NCBI RefSeq assembly: GCF_900102105.1
Contig: NZ_FNBB01000010.1
Coordinates: forward strand, 124,001-188,000
Direction: 5' to 3'
Source of the DNA: Agrobacterium pusense
GTDB lineage: Bacteria; Pseudomonadota; Alphaproteobacteria; Rhizobiales; Rhizobiaceae
Length of the DNA: 64,000 bases
Made by a program: the position numbers and the translations under genes. Below, in pieces: positions 29,917 to 39,906 of the stretch (position 1 is the first letter of the stretch; each line of letters opens with the position of its first letter). A model generated the notes under the pieces. That model was not told the DNA's origin. It saw only the letters and a list, made by a program, of their open reading frames with translations, and made no database searches.

Positions 29917-30076
29917 TTACCCCCCTCTGCCCTGCCGGGCATCTCCCCCTCAAGGGGGGAGATCGGCAAGAGGGGCTACAGCCACTCGATTCTCGAGCAT
30001 TGAGTTGGACGAGACCTAACCGCGAGTCGATCTCCCCCCTTGAGGTGGAGATGTCCGGCAGGACAGAGGGGGGTAA
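29917..30076. repeat. RIME-like intergenic palindromic element
   Basis: The two arms of this 160-base stretch are imperfect inverted copies: the left arm begins TTACCCCCCTCTG and contains CTGCCGG and CTCAAGGGGGGAGATCG, and the right arm carries the same text reversed, ending CAGAGGGGGGTAA. Each arm also folds on itself (CTCCCCCTC with GGGGGGAG). The text matches the short mosaic elements (RIME type) that are repeated in rhizobial and Agrobacterium intergenic regions. It has no coding content. Confidence 0.8.
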
Positions 30077-30100
30077 ACTACACCCACCGAGGTCGCCCCA

Positions 30101-30760
30101 ATGACCGCTCTCTTCCTCCGCGATCTCAAGCTCTCCATCCGCGCCGGCGGCGGCGCGCTGATCGGCGTCCTGTTCTTCATGACAGTGGTTGCCGTCATCC
30201 CTTTCGGCGTTGGACCCGATCTCAACCTGCTTGCTCGTATCGGCCCGGCCATTGTCTGGATCGGCGCACTTCTGTCCGCCCTTCTCGGCCTCGACCGGTT
30301 GTTCCAGGCCGAACGCGACGACGGCTCCCTCGATCTCATCCTGATGCAGGAAACGCCGCTGGTGCTGACCGTCTTCGTCAAATGCCTGGCGCACTGGGTA
30401 TCAACGGGCCTGCCCCTGGTGCTGGCATCGCCCCTTCTCGGCCTGTTCATGAACATGGACGAGGTGGCAATCGGCGCGGTGATGCTCACCCTTCTCGTCG
30501 GCTCTCCCGCCATCACCTTCATCGGCGCGGTAGGGGCGGCGGTTGCCGTTGCCCTGCCACGCGGCGGCCTTCTGGTCTCCATCCTCGTCCTGCCGCTCGC
30601 CATTCCGGTGCTGATCTTCGGTGTCAGCGCTTCCTACGCGGCAGTGCAGGACCCGGCGCCTTTCCTGCCACCCTTTCTCATTCTCTGCGCGATCACGTTA
30701 TTTTCAGCCGTGACCGGCCCTTTCTTCGCCGCTTTGGCACTGCGCAATGTTATGGATTGA
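30101..30760 (+). CDS. ccmB: haem exporter protein CcmB
   Basis: The 219-residue inner-membrane protein has six hydrophobic helices and the CcmB pattern: LFLRDLKLSIRAGGGALIGVLFF at the start, GLDRLFQAERDDGSLDLILMQ, and a C-terminal LILCAITLFSAVTGPFFAALAL. It forms the permease of CcmABCD. GAGG lies 8 bases upstream of ATG 30101, immediately after the palindromic element, so translation does not depend on coupling with ccmA. Confidence 0.95.
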   Translation: MTALFLRDLKLSIRAGGGALIGVLFFMTVVAVIPFGVGPDLNLLARIGPAIVWIGALLSALLGLDRLFQAERDDGSLDLILMQETPLVLTVFVKCLAHWVSTGLPLVLASPLLGLFMNMDEVAIGAVMLTLLVGSPAITFIGAVGAAVAVALPRGGLLVSILVLPLAIPVLIFGVSASYAAVQDPAPFLPPFLILCAITLFSAVTGPFFAALALRNVMD

Positions 30761-30834
30761 GGAAACCGCAACGCACGATACCCTGTTGACAGGGATCAAT
30801 TGCGGGGCGGCCATTCTCGGGTTACACAAACGGC

Positions 30835-31596
30835 ATGAACGAGCAGACTTTCTCCATCACCAAGTTCAGCGATCTCGCCAATCCCACGCGGTTTCTGGCG
30901 CTGGCGGCACGCATCCTGCCATGGCTCGCCGGTTTGACCGCGCTGGTGCTGGCGGCCGGCCTCTACATGTCCTTCACCTCGGAAGGAGATTACCAGCAGG
31001 GTTACACGGTGCGCATCATGTATGTGCACGTTCCGTCCGCCTGGCTGGCCATGATGTGTTATTCGGTCATGGCAATATCCGCTATCGGCACCCTCGTCTG
31101 GCGCCATCCGCTAGCCGATGTCAGCCATAAGGCCGCAGCCCCCATCGGTGCAGCCTTCACGCTCATCGCACTTATCACCGGTTCGCTCTGGGGCAAACCC
31201 ATGTGGGGAACCTGGTGGGTGTGGGATGCGCGGTTGACCTCCGTTTTCGTGCTTTTCCTGATGTATCTCGGGCTCATCGCACTCAACCGCGCCATGGACG
31301 ATCCATCCAGAGCCGCCCGCGTCAGCGCGGTGCTGATCCTCGTCGGGTTCGTGAATATTCCGATCATCAAGTTTTCGGTCGAGTGGTGGAATACGTTGCA
31401 CCAGCCGGCAAGCGTCATCCGGATGGGCGGCTCCGCCATCGACGCGGAGTTTCTCTGGCCGCTTCTGACCATGGCGATCGGTTTCACGTTGCTGTTCTTC
31501 ACCCTGCATATCGCCGCCATGCGCAATGAAATCTGGCGCCGCCGCGTGGCCGCGCAACGCCGGCTTGCCGCTCGCATGGCGAACCGGGAGGGTTGA
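30835..31596 (+). CDS. ccmC: haem exporter protein CcmC
   Basis: The 253-residue protein has six helices and the tryptophan-rich haem-handling motif WGKPMWGTWWVWDARLTS, with periplasmic histidines in MYVHVPSAW and WNTLHQPAS that hold haem. CcmC presents haem to CcmE. The last ~20 residues are basic and lie in the cytosol. ATG 30835 has no clear ribosome binding site, 74 bases after ccmB. Confidence 0.96.
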   Translation: MNEQTFSITKFSDLANPTRFLALAARILPWLAGLTALVLAAGLYMSFTSEGDYQQGYTVRIMYVHVPSAWLAMMCYSVMAISAIGTLVWRHPLADVSHKAAAPIGAAFTLIALITGSLWGKPMWGTWWVWDARLTSVFVLFLMYLGLIALNRAMDDPSRAARVSAVLILVGFVNIPIIKFSVEWWNTLHQPASVIRMGGSAIDAEFLWPLLTMAIGFTLLFFTLHIAAMRNEIWRRRVAAQRRLAARMANREG

Positions 31597-31599
31597 GGG

Positions 31600-31773
31600 A
31601 TGACACACGCCTTTTATATCGGCATGTCCTATGCGGCGACCGGCCTTGTCGTTCTCTGTCTCATCGCCTGGGTCGTCGTTGACGGCCAGGCACGCAAGCG
31701 GGAACTGAAGGAACTCGAAGCATCCGGCGTGCGCCGCAGGGCAAGAGCCGGTTCCGCTGGTGACGGCAAATGA
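31600..31773 (+). CDS. ccmD: haem exporter accessory protein CcmD
   Basis: This 57-residue protein (31600-31773) has one N-terminal membrane helix (MTHAFYIGMSYAATGLVVLC...) followed by a highly charged cytoplasmic tail with VVDGQARKRELKELEASGV, the CcmD signature. It stabilises the CcmC-haem-CcmE complex. It starts 3 bases after the ccmC stop behind GGGAGGGTTGAGGG and its own stop overlaps the ccmG start (ATGA), so it is embedded in the operon. Confidence 0.93.
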   Translation: MTHAFYIGMSYAATGLVVLCLIAWVVVDGQARKRELKELEASGVRRRARAGSAGDGK

Positions 31774-32375
31774 CGCAGACTAACCAGAATGACACATCAA
31801 AATCCAGGTCGTCTGGCCGCGCACGTTACGCGCTGGCGCTTCTTCCCTTGCTGCTGTTCGGCGGCTTTGCCCTCGTTGCCGGCAAGATGCTATATGATCA
31901 GGATGTCAACGGACTGGATGTCAGCGCCATACCGTCAGCGCTGATCGGCACCAGGGCGCCGACCCTGTCGCTGCCGCCGCTGGAAGGTTCGAACCTGCCG
32001 GCACTGACGGATGCCGCCATCAAGGGCAAGCTGACGCTGGTCAATGTCTTCGCTTCCTGGTGCATTCCCTGCCGGCAGGAACATCCGCTGTTGCAGGAAC
32101 TGGCGAAAGACGACCGCATCACTGTCGTCGGCATCAATTACAAGGACAAGCCGGACAATGCCCTGCGCTTCCTCGGCGAGCTCGGCAACCCCTTTGCTGC
32201 CATAGGTATCGATCCCAGCGGCAAGGCGGCGATTGACTGGGGTGTGTATGGCATTCCCGAAAGTTACCTGGTCGGCGCGGACGGCACGATCCTTTACAAA
32301 AAGGTCGGCCCCTTCGATGCCCGCAGCGTCGAGCGCGACCTGCGACCGGCCATTGCGGCCGCAGCCGGGAAATAA
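31770..32375 (+). CDS. ccmG: thiol:disulphide interchange protein CcmG/DsbE
   Basis: The 201-residue protein is anchored by one helix (about residues 20-40) and exposes a thioredoxin domain to the periplasm. The active site is WCIPC (Cys98, Cys101) within VNVFASWCIPCRQEHP, the cis-proline loop is YGIPES, and the GVYGIPE segment is diagnostic of DsbE/CcmG. It reduces apocytochrome CXXCH cysteines before haem attachment. ATG 31770 overlaps the ccmD stop. Genes ccmE, ccmF and ccmH are not in the window. Confidence 0.96.
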   Translation: MTQTNQNDTSKSRSSGRARYALALLPLLLFGGFALVAGKMLYDQDVNGLDVSAIPSALIGTRAPTLSLPPLEGSNLPALTDAAIKGKLTLVNVFASWCIPCRQEHPLLQELAKDDRITVVGINYKDKPDNALRFLGELGNPFAAIGIDPSGKAAIDWGVYGIPESYLVGADGTILYKKVGPFDARSVERDLRPAIAAAAGK

Positions 32376-32389
32376 CCGCTCGTAAGGCA

Positions 32390-33571
32390 TCACGCCTTGT
32401 TAACGACCCTCAGAGGCGGGCCTTCCGCCGGCAGACGCATGCCTTCCAGCACCACCTGATCGCGACCGCCGCGTTTTGCGGCATAAAGACTGTCATCAGC
32501 ACGCTTGATGGCGTCGTGAATGGAATGATCGCCCCTCGCGACCGCCGAAACACCGAAGCTCGCCGTGATCTGACTGGTCACACCCCGGTTGCGCCAATCC
32601 AGTGACGACAGGCCTGTCCGCATGCCATTGGCAAGCTGGCTGGCCGCAGCAGCCGTCTGACCGGGCAGGAACACCACGAATTCCTCGCCGCCGAAACGCG
32701 CTACCAGCGCATCCTCGGGTGCATTTTTTGTGAGAAGATCGGAAAGGCCGATGAGGACGATATCTCCCGCCGCATGGCCGTAGACATCATTGATACGCTT
32801 GAAATGGTCTATGTCGCAGGCAATCACCGCGCCATCAGGCGTATCATTGCGAAAGTCGGGCACACGCCGGTCGAAGCCACGGCGGTTCAGCACGTCCGTC
32901 AGGGGGTCATGCTCCGCCGCGTGCTGATGCCGGTCCACGGTGACGGAAATCTGGCTCGCGAGCACCGAAAGCGCGAGCAGGAAGCCAAAAATACTCGCAG
33001 CAAGCTGCATGTAGAAAGCATAATCCGACTCGAAGAACTCGCTGAGCTCGATCATCGAGCCTCCCGGCGTCATCACCAGCAGCAAGCCGATGCGCACCAG
33101 CGTCTCCACCACCACGAGACAGGCAATTCCCACCATCAGCCTGTCGGCAAGCGCAGCCGGGCGCTTTCGCACGAGCCAGACCGGGATCGCGAGCAAAAGG
33201 GCGCAAACGAGATCGCCGATGACGAGTTCGCGTTTCAGATCGGGGGTGATGAAAACATGGAAAGAGACCAGCAACACCGCAACCACGACGATCGACAGCC
33301 GCGCCTTGGTATAGAGCGGCCGCCCGAAATGGGTGAGCAACGCGTGGCCATAGAGGAAGAAGGCGGAAAAGAACAACAGATTCGAAAGGATCGCCTGAAC
33401 TTCAAAAGGCAGCCCGCCAAGCACCAGCGGTGTTGCAAAAGCAAAGGCCGCCGAAAGATATCCGATACCCCAGTAGCGGGCGGAAGCCTGCCCGGTCCTC
33501 TGCAGGAACAGAAACACCACGCCGAATGTCAGCATGATAAAGGGAAGAAGATAGGCGAAATTGTCTTGCAA
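32390..33571 (-). CDS. membrane-bound diguanylate cyclase (GGDEF)
   Basis: The 393-residue protein has six or seven N-terminal membrane helices (about residues 5-195) and a C-terminal GGDEF domain. The domain is intact: DPLTDVLNRRGFD, CDIDHFKRINDVYGHAAGD, and the active site RFGGEEFVVFLP (GGEEF), so it should make cyclic di-GMP. The signal sensed by the membrane part is unknown. I see no RxxD inhibitory site directly before GGEEF. The frame begins with TTG 33571, which has no good ribosome binding site; ATG 33532 is an alternative. Confidence 0.9.
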   Translation of the reverse strand: MQDNFAYLLPFIMLTFGVVFLFLQRTGQASARYWGIGYLSAAFAFATPLVLGGLPFEVQAILSNLLFFSAFFLYGHALLTHFGRPLYTKARLSIVVVAVLLVSFHVFITPDLKRELVIGDLVCALLLAIPVWLVRKRPAALADRLMVGIACLVVVETLVRIGLLLVMTPGGSMIELSEFFESDYAFYMQLAASIFGFLLALSVLASQISVTVDRHQHAAEHDPLTDVLNRRGFDRRVPDFRNDTPDGAVIACDIDHFKRINDVYGHAAGDIVLIGLSDLLTKNAPEDALVARFGGEEFVVFLPGQTAAAASQLANGMRTGLSSLDWRNRGVTSQITASFGVSAVARGDHSIHDAIKRADDSLYAAKRGGRDQVVLEGMRLPAEGPPLRVVNKA

Positions 33572-33693
33572 TGGGTTCTGCCGGAGGGAGAGACGAGCCT
33601 TTGAACCCGGATGTTACCGCAATGCCCTTAAGAAAGCCTGCATATATCGCGCGATTCCAGGGCCGTTCGGACTGCAATGTCGGCGAACACCGT

Positions 33694-34290
33694 TCACATT
33701 TGCGGGAGCGCGTTCTGCCATTCCTTTATGGCTTCAACAGGCCAGACAAGCATGACGACGTTGAGCGTCAGGTTGTCGCGGATCAGCCAGCCGGTGAATA
33801 TCTCGAAGAAGATGGCGGCCACCACGGTTAGCCACACCGGCGCACGGCCGGCGAAGAAGAAACCCAACGCCATGAAAACCGTGTCCATCGCCGAGTTCAG
33901 GATACTGTCGCCCGTGTACCCCAGCGCCATCGTCGCGGTTCGGTAGCGATCGATGATGATGGGCGAGTTTTCAAGAATTTCCCACGCGGCCTCTACCAGC
34001 ACCGCAAGGGAAAGCCGCATGGAAAGCGGCTTGTTGCGGAACAGCAGCCACGCAAACCAGTAGAACAGGAAGCCGTGGATGATATGTGACGGGGTGTACC
34101 AGTCAGCGATGTGCTGGGAGTTGCCCGGTGTATTCACGCCAGGCTCGAACAGCTTCACATAACCGCATTCACAAATCGGAATGCGGCCCATGGCGTAGAG
34201 AATGATGATCTGCAGGAGAAGCAGCCCGGCGGCCACGCCGAACCATTTAAGCGAACGCGAACGGGAAGCCGGCATCTCCGCAACTGTCAT
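33694..34290 (-). CDS. UPF0314 (DUF2585) membrane protein
   Basis: The 198-residue protein belongs to the UPF0314/DUF2585 family of alphaproteobacteria. It has four or five hydrophobic helices and the conserved features [15 protein letters not shown] with a CxC pair, [24 protein letters not shown] with several histidines, and [23 protein letters not shown]. The polar residues suggest metal or lipid handling but no function is known. ATG 34290 overlaps the stop of yciB (ATGA), so it is the last gene of the ftsY-yciB run. Confidence 0.91.
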   Translation of the reverse strand: MTVAEMPASRSRSLKWFGVAAGLLLLQIIILYAMGRIPICECGYVKLFEPGVNTPGNSQHIADWYTPSHIIHGFLFYWFAWLLFRNKPLSMRLSLAVLVEAAWEILENSPIIIDRYRTATMALGYTGDSILNSAMDTVFMALGFFFAGRAPVWLTVVAAIFFEIFTGWLIRDNLTLNVVMLVWPVEAIKEWQNALPQM

Positions 34291-34937
34291 TTTTCGTCCT
34301 TGCCAAGCGGCTCGACAGAATGGCGCATCACAAGCGGCATCTGCGCCATGGTGAAGATGATGGTGATCGGCATGGTGCCCCAGACCTTGAAGGCCACCCA
34401 GGTGTCTGTGGAGAACATGCGCCAGACAACCTCGTTCAGCACCGCCAGAAAGAGGAAAAAGATGCCCCAGCGCAGCGTCAGCTTGCGCCAGCCCTCATCC
34501 GTAAGCTTGAAGGCGGAATTGAAGACGTAACCGAGCAGCGACTGCCCGAAGAACAGGCCGCCCAGCAGAATAACGCCGAACAGCGTGTTGACGATGGTCG
34601 GCTTCATCTTGATGAAAGTGTCGTTCTGCAACCACAACGTCAGAGCGCCGAACACGAAGACCACGATGCCTGAAATCAGCGGCATGATCGGCAGCTTGCG
34701 CGTCAGCACCCAGGAAACGGAGAGCGCAATCGCCGTCGCGATCATGAACAGGCCGGTGGCGATGAAGATCGGGCCACCGAACTCTGTCAGAACCGGAAAA
34801 GTGGTGGCAAGCCATTCGCCGCGGGAATTGGCGAAAAAGAAGACAACGAGCGGGCCAAGCTCAAGCACGAATTTCAGGAGCGGGCTGATTTCCGCCACCA
34901 TCTTTTCGCTTTCCTTGGAATTGCTTTCAATATCCAT
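34287..34937 (-). CDS. yciB: septation protein A (YciB/IspZ family)
   Basis: The 216-residue inner-membrane protein has five hydrophobic helices and the family start [23 protein letters not shown], plus [28 protein letters not shown] and [21 protein letters not shown]. YciB affects septation and envelope synthesis in other bacteria. ATG 34937 has GGGAG 7 bases upstream; TTG 34943 is a weaker alternative. It lies directly after ftsY. Confidence 0.93.
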   Translation of the reverse strand: MDIESNSKESEKMVAEISPLLKFVLELGPLVVFFFANSRGEWLATTFPVLTEFGGPIFIATGLFMIATAIALSVSWVLTRKLPIMPLISGIVVFVFGALTLWLQNDTFIKMKPTIVNTLFGVILLGGLFFGQSLLGYVFNSAFKLTDEGWRKLTLRWGIFFLFLAVLNEVVWRMFSTDTWVAFKVWGTMPITIIFTMAQMPLVMRHSVEPLGKDEK

Positions 34938-34939
34938 AC

Positions 34940-36376
34940 TCAAACTCCCGCAATGGCCTTGGCGAAATCTTCCGCCTCGAAGGGCTCCAGATCGTCAACA
35001 CCTTCACCCACGCCGATGAAATAGACCGGCAGCTTGTGTTTTGCAGCGATGGCGACGAGGATACCGCCCCGCGCCGTGCCATCCAATTTTGTCATAATCA
35101 GGCCCGAAACGCCCGCAACATTGCGGAATATTTCCACCTGGTTCATGGCGTTCTGGCCCGTCGTTGCGTCCAGAGTCTGTAACACGGTGTGCGGCGCATC
35201 CGGATCGAGCTTGCCGAGCACGCGCACGATCTTTTCCAGTTCCGCCATCAGTTCCGTCTTGTTCTGCAAACGGCCCGCCGTATCGATGATGAGCACATCG
35301 CTTTTTTGCGCCCGAGCCTGCTCATAGGCATCGTAAGCGAGACCCGAGGCATCTGCCCCAAGCTTGGTGCCGATAAAGTCCGAGCCGGTGCGGTCGGCCC
35401 ATATCTTCAACTGCTCGATCGCTGCCGCGCGGAAAGTATCGCCGGCCGCCAGCATCACCTTGAGGCCCGAGCCAGAAAGCTTGGCGGCGAGCTTGCCGAT
35501 GGTCGTCGTCTTGCCCGTACCGTTGACGCCGACCACGAGAATGACATGCGGCTTGTGCGAGAGATCGAGTTCCAAAGGTCTGGCAACAGGCTTTAGCACC
35601 TTGGTGATTTCACCAGCCATAATGCGCGCCACATCTTCACCGCTCACATCCTTACCGTAGCGTTCGGATGACAACGCGCCGGTGATGCGCATGGCGGTCT
35701 CGACACCAAGATCGGACTGGATGAGAAGATCTTCCAGCTCGTCGAGCGTATCTTCATCCAGCTTGCGTTTGGTGAAAAGCGCCGAAATCTGTGTGGTTAG
35801 CTGCGAAGACGTGCGGGCAAGCCCGGCCCGCAGGCGCTGAAACCATGTCAGTTTCACCTCAGGTGCGGCAGGCGCAGGCTCCTGCCGTTCGCTGGCGGAC
35901 GAAAAACCCTTTGGCAGGGCTGGTGGAACCGCAATGGGTTCAGGCGCGGTCGCGGCTTCCGCCTCGTCAAGCAGCGCATCCATCGCATCGGCATCAAGCA
36001 CGACGTCGGCAGCCTCCGGAGTCGGCTCTACCTGCTCCTCGGCAGCCGCTTCCGCCTGTAGCAACGACAATGGCACCAGGCCCATATCGCCGGAAAGCTC
36101 GGCACCGGGAAGAAGCGGCGCGTCCTCGTCTTCATTCTCGCCGGAGGAGGCTAGATCTTCCGCCTCGTCGGGGGCCGGGCCGCCGGCCGTCTCCATCTCC
36201 AGTTCGGAAACAGGATCCCTGTCGACAGCATCATGCGCTTCGGCGTCGTTCAGCGCCGCTTCGAAAGAGGCGTTTTCATTGCCGCACTCAAGCGCAGCAT
36301 TCTCTTGTGGCCGCTCTTCCGTTTCGGCCTTGTCCTTGCCGAACGAAAAGACTTTTTTGATGAAGCCGAGGGCCAT
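34940..36376 (-). CDS. ftsY: signal recognition particle receptor FtsY
   Basis: The 478-residue GTPase is the SRP receptor that docks ribosome-Ffh complexes at the membrane. It has a long acidic N-terminal A domain (about residues 1-170, rich in Glu, Ala and Asp), then the N domain and the G domain with [26 protein letters not shown] and [10 protein letters not shown]. The C-terminal EDFAKAIAG ends the protein. It lies in the dapF-mtaB-ftsY-yciB-UPF0314 run, with 32 bases before it and an overlap with the alternative start of yciB. Confidence 0.97.
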   Translation of the reverse strand: MALGFIKKVFSFGKDKAETEERPQENAALECGNENASFEAALNDAEAHDAVDRDPVSELEMETAGGPAPDEAEDLASSGENEDEDAPLLPGAELSGDMGLVPLSLLQAEAAAEEQVEPTPEAADVVLDADAMDALLDEAEAATAPEPIAVPPALPKGFSSASERQEPAPAAPEVKLTWFQRLRAGLARTSSQLTTQISALFTKRKLDEDTLDELEDLLIQSDLGVETAMRITGALSSERYGKDVSGEDVARIMAGEITKVLKPVARPLELDLSHKPHVILVVGVNGTGKTTTIGKLAAKLSGSGLKVMLAAGDTFRAAAIEQLKIWADRTGSDFIGTKLGADASGLAYDAYEQARAQKSDVLIIDTAGRLQNKTELMAELEKIVRVLGKLDPDAPHTVLQTLDATTGQNAMNQVEIFRNVAGVSGLIMTKLDGTARGGILVAIAAKHKLPVYFIGVGEGVDDLEPFEAEDFAKAIAGV

Positions 36377-36408
36377 GGTTGTTCCCGTGTCTCTTTTCTT
36401 GCGCTGCC

Positions 36409-37683
36409 TCAGGCCGCATCTGCCGCCAGAAGCCTCATATTCAGATGTTTGCCGTTGTGGCCGGTAATCGCAACCCGCGCAAGGGTGCGCGGGGCAAGAT
36501 CAGGTGCCGCCACCAGCGTGAAATTGCCCGTATGGGCAAAACCGTTGTTTTCGACGAGGAGAGTCTGCACCGATCCGACCATGTTTTGCAGATGCGCCAC
36601 TTTGAGAACTTCGCCGCGATCACGCAGCCTCGCTGCCCGCTCCTTCACAAGCGCGCGGTCGAGCTGCGGCATGCGTGCGGCTGGCGTGCCGGCACGCGGG
36701 CTGTAGGGAAAGACATGCAGGCTGGAAATCCCGCATTCTTCCGCAAGCGTCGCGGCATTTTCGAACATCTCCTCCGTCTCGGTCGGAAAACCGGCGATCA
36801 TATCCGCGCCGAAGGCCACATCAGGCCTGAGCGCCCGCACCTCCTGACAGAAGCGGATAGCATCGGCACGTGAATGACGGCGTTTCATGCGTTTCAAAAT
36901 CATGTCGTCGCCATGCTGGAGGGACAGGTGCAGATGCGGCATGAAACGCGGCTCACCGGCAATCAGATCCATCAGATGGTGGTCGGCCTCGATACTGTCG
37001 ATGGAAGAAAGGCGCAGGCGCAGGATGTCGGGCACCTGCTTCAGCAATGTCTTGGCAAGATAACCAAGAGAAGGCTCGCCCGGCAGATCGGCGCCGTAAC
37101 TGGTCGCATCCACGCCGGTCAGCACGATCTCGCAATAACCGCTCTCCGTCAGCCTGCGCGCCTGATCCACCACCGCACCCATCGGCACGGAGCGCGAATT
37201 GCCGCGCCCATAGGGAATGATGCAGAAGGTGCAGCGATGATCACAGCCGTTCTGCACCTGAATGAAGGCGCGCACATGCCCGTCTATGTGCTTGACCATC
37301 TGCGGCGCAGTCGCCTTGATGCTCATGATATCGTTGACGCGCAGTTTTTCTTCCGCCGAAACGCCAAAATCCGGCAGCGCGCGATAAGAGGCGCTTTTCA
37401 GCTTTTCCTCATTGCCCAATACCGCGTCTACCTCGGGCATCTCGGCAAAGGTCTGCTTCTCGGTCTGGGCGGCACAGCCCGTCACGATGATGCGCGCATG
37501 TGGGTTGTCGCGCCGGGCGCGGCGGATCGCCTGGCGAGCCTGTCGCACCGCCTCCCCGGTCACCGCGCAGGTATTGACCAGCACGGCATTGTTAAGCCCG
37601 GCCTTTTCGGCCTCCGCCCGCATCACTTCCGATTCATAGGTGTTGAGACGACAGCCGAAGGTTATGACCTCGACCCCGCTCAT
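36409..37683 (-). CDS. mtaB: tRNA (t6A37) C2-methylthiotransferase MtaB
   Basis: The 424-residue radical-SAM enzyme converts t6A37 to ms2t6A37 in tRNAs reading ANN codons. The UPF0004 domain begins with [16 protein letters not shown] and contains [13 protein letters not shown]; the radical-SAM cluster is in [20 protein letters not shown]; a TRAM domain ends the protein. The FGCRLN start (rather than GCQMN) fits MtaB rather than MiaB or RimO. The start at 37683 overlaps the dapF stop (ATGA), behind a G-rich ribosome binding site. Confidence 0.95.
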   Translation of the reverse strand: MSGVEVITFGCRLNTYESEVMRAEAEKAGLNNAVLVNTCAVTGEAVRQARQAIRRARRDNPHARIIVTGCAAQTEKQTFAEMPEVDAVLGNEEKLKSASYRALPDFGVSAEEKLRVNDIMSIKATAPQMVKHIDGHVRAFIQVQNGCDHRCTFCIIPYGRGNSRSVPMGAVVDQARRLTESGYCEIVLTGVDATSYGADLPGEPSLGYLAKTLLKQVPDILRLRLSSIDSIEADHHLMDLIAGEPRFMPHLHLSLQHGDDMILKRMKRRHSRADAIRFCQEVRALRPDVAFGADMIAGFPTETEEMFENAATLAEECGISSLHVFPYSPRAGTPAARMPQLDRALVKERAARLRDRGEVLKVAHLQNMVGSVQTLLVENNGFAHTGNFTLVAAPDLAPRTLARVAITGHNGKHLNMRLLAADAA

Positions 37684-38579
37684 ACAGCCCCCCGCTCGAC
37701 AGCATCCCGCGCCCACAAGCCGGTCATGGGATCGACGGAGCCCGACCATTCCCATTCGGCCGGGCCGGTCATGATGACGTGGTTATCTTCACGCCAGTCG
37801 ATGGTCAGCGGCACGCGGATCGGGCTTGAGGCGACATCGATGCTGACCTTGCGGCCGGTGCGGCCGGTGCGGGCAGCGGAAACAGCTGAAGCACAGGCGG
37901 CCGAACCGCAGGCAAGCGTTAGCCCGGCGCCGCGCTCCCAGGTGCGGGTGCGAAGCGCGCTGTCTGAAATCACCTGCGCCAGCGTGATATTGGCCTTTTC
38001 CGGAAACACCGGATGGTTTTCTAGCAACGGGCCAAAGCGTTGGAGATCGAACTCCATCGGATCACGATCAACCCAGAATACGGCGTGCGGGTTGCCCATC
38101 GACATGACGGCAGGCGAATGCAGGATCGGCGCATCGATGGGTCCGATCTGCAACTCGATGCGGCTGGTATCGTGGAACTCTTCCGAAAGCGGAATGTCGC
38201 TCCAGCGGAAACGCGGCAGGCCCATATCGACCGATATCATGCCGTCTTCATGCTCGACGGCATTCAGGATACCCGCCACTGTCTGGAAGGTGAAGCTGGT
38301 CTTGCCGGTTTCGGACGACAGTGCCTGCACCACGCAACGCGTGCCGTTGCCGCAGGCCTGCGCCTTCGTGCCATCGCAGTTGAGGATGTCAATATAGGCA
38401 TCCGTTCCCGCGATACGCGGATCGTGGATGGCCATGATCTGGTCGAACTGGGTGGCAGGATCGGCATTGAGGGCAATTGCGGCCTCTGGCGTGACCATAT
38501 CCTTTCGGCCGCGCATATCGACAACCAGGATCTTGTTGCCAAGCCCGTTCATCTTCGCAAATTCGACCGTGTTCGCCAT
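37680..38579 (-). CDS. dapF: diaminopimelate epimerase
   Basis: The 299-residue enzyme epimerises LL- to meso-diaminopimelate for lysine and peptidoglycan synthesis. Both catalytic cysteines are in place: [11 protein letters not shown] and [12 protein letters not shown]. The start [21 protein letters not shown] is the normal DapF N-terminus. It is the first gene of a five-gene minus-strand run that continues with mtaB and ftsY. Confidence 0.97.
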   Translation of the reverse strand: MANTVEFAKMNGLGNKILVVDMRGRKDMVTPEAAIALNADPATQFDQIMAIHDPRIAGTDAYIDILNCDGTKAQACGNGTRCVVQALSSETGKTSFTFQTVAGILNAVEHEDGMISVDMGLPRFRWSDIPLSEEFHDTSRIELQIGPIDAPILHSPAVMSMGNPHAVFWVDRDPMEFDLQRFGPLLENHPVFPEKANITLAQVISDSALRTRTWERGAGLTLACGSAACASAVSAARTGRTGRKVSIDVASSPIRVPLTIDWREDNHVIMTGPAEWEWSGSVDPMTGLWARDAVERGAV

Positions 38580-38689
38580 CGCTTTAAACCTGAAAACCGC
38601 TTTTCATACGGGATTTTCCCGTGCTTTCGCCCTATATGGCGGAAACACCGGCAAATTACCAGACTGTTGCGTCGCAAACGGGGCGGCTG

Positions 38690-39760
38690 TCAGGCGGAAG
38701 GCACGTCGAAAATCTCTCCGGGGCGCATCGGCCGGAAACGGCTCTCCTCCACCCCGTGTTCGGTCAGCGCTGCCTTGAGGGCCACAAGCGGCGCATCCAC
38801 CGCCTCATCGGTGAGCTGTACCGTACCCCAATGGTGGCCGCAGACATGCGCCGCACCGCAAAGCTTCATGCCTTCCACGGCTTCCGCCGGGTTCTGGTGC
38901 TGGCCCTTCATGAACCAGCGCGGTTCATAGGCGCCGAAGGGCAGGTTGGCGAGACGAAACTCGCCATGCTTCTTGCGCGCGGCATGGTAATTGAGGCCCT
39001 CGTGAAAGCCGGTATCGCCAATATGGTAAATTTTCCCACCCGGCGTTTCGATGACAAACGCCGCCCAGAGTGCCATGCGCCGGTCGTTCAGACCACGCGC
39101 CGACCAATGATGGCACGGCTCGAAGTGAATTTTCACCGTACCGGCATCGATCACATCCCCCCAGTCGCCCACCTCGATGCGCGCCGCCTGAACGCCGGTA
39201 CGGATGATGGCATCATTGCCGAGCGGCGTGATGAAAAGCGGCTTGTGCGCCACATGCAGGCGCTTCAGCGTCTCCATATCCAGGTGGTCATAATGATTAT
39301 GCGTTACCAGCACCAGATCGATGGGCGGCAGATCCTCGAAACGGATACCGGGCGGATTGACGCGCTTTGGCCCGGCGAAGCTGAAGGGACTGGTGCACTC
39401 AGACCACACGGGATCGACGAGAATATTCAGGCCCGCTGTTTGGATAAGAAAGGAAGCATGGCCGATGAAGGTGACACGCATTTCTCCACCCTCGACCCGG
39501 CTGTCCGGTTTCGCAAACGGAAACGGGCTCGCATAGCTTTCCGGCCACTTGGCGCGTTCACCATTGAAGCGCCATTTCAGCAGACCCATGAAGTTGCTGG
39601 GTGGCGTACCACCGGGATTGAAAAAGCGTATCCCGTCGAAATGATCGGAGATGGGGCCGCTATAATAGGCGCTGGCGCTTGAACGACGGGCATAAAGGCC
39701 GCCGCCCGCCAGAGCGAGCAGGCCAACAGCGGAAAAACGGAAAAATTTTCGACGGTTCAT
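38690..39760 (-). CDS. metallo-beta-lactamase fold hydrolase, NAPE-PLD/UlaG-like
   Basis: The 356-residue protein has the metallo-beta-lactamase metal site THNHYDHLD, with further histidines in FEPCHHWSARG, a conserved GDTGF and VCGHHWGT near the end. The sequence around MRVTFIGHASFLIQTAGLNILVDPVWSE resembles the N-acylphosphatidylethanolamine phospholipase D group. The N-terminus, MNRRKFFRFSAVGLLALAGG, has a twin-arginine-like RRKFF start before a hydrophobic stretch, suggesting export or anchoring. ATG 39760 has no strong ribosome binding site, and the frame is open to 39847. Substrate unknown. Confidence 0.86.
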   Translation of the reverse strand: MNRRKFFRFSAVGLLALAGGGLYARRSSASAYYSGPISDHFDGIRFFNPGGTPPSNFMGLLKWRFNGERAKWPESYASPFPFAKPDSRVEGGEMRVTFIGHASFLIQTAGLNILVDPVWSECTSPFSFAGPKRVNPPGIRFEDLPPIDLVLVTHNHYDHLDMETLKRLHVAHKPLFITPLGNDAIIRTGVQAARIEVGDWGDVIDAGTVKIHFEPCHHWSARGLNDRRMALWAAFVIETPGGKIYHIGDTGFHEGLNYHAARKKHGEFRLANLPFGAYEPRWFMKGQHQNPAEAVEGMKLCGAAHVCGHHWGTVQLTDEAVDAPLVALKAALTEHGVEESRFRPMRPGEIFDVPSA

Positions 39761-39871
39761 GACAAATGTATAGGGAGCAGAATGGCGCCGTTCAAGCGCC
39801 GCCTCTGACGGCCGACGACTGATCACGCAAAGATGAAATGCAGGCATTGTCGGACGGAAACCAACGCTGCC

Positions 39872-39900
39872 TTGACTTTTCCGGCACTTTCCTGTTTATC
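39872..39900 (+). promoter_or_regulatory. sigma-70-like promoter upstream of ffh
   Basis: TTGACT and TTTATC are separated by exactly 17 bases, the best-spaced promoter pair I found in the window. Transcription would begin near 39907. Confidence 0.55.
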
Positions 39901-39906
39901 CCGCCC

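Noticed and set aside
36874-38397. Plus-strand frame of 507 residues opposite mtaB and dapF
   Set aside because: Spans two real genes on the other strand and shows no domain.
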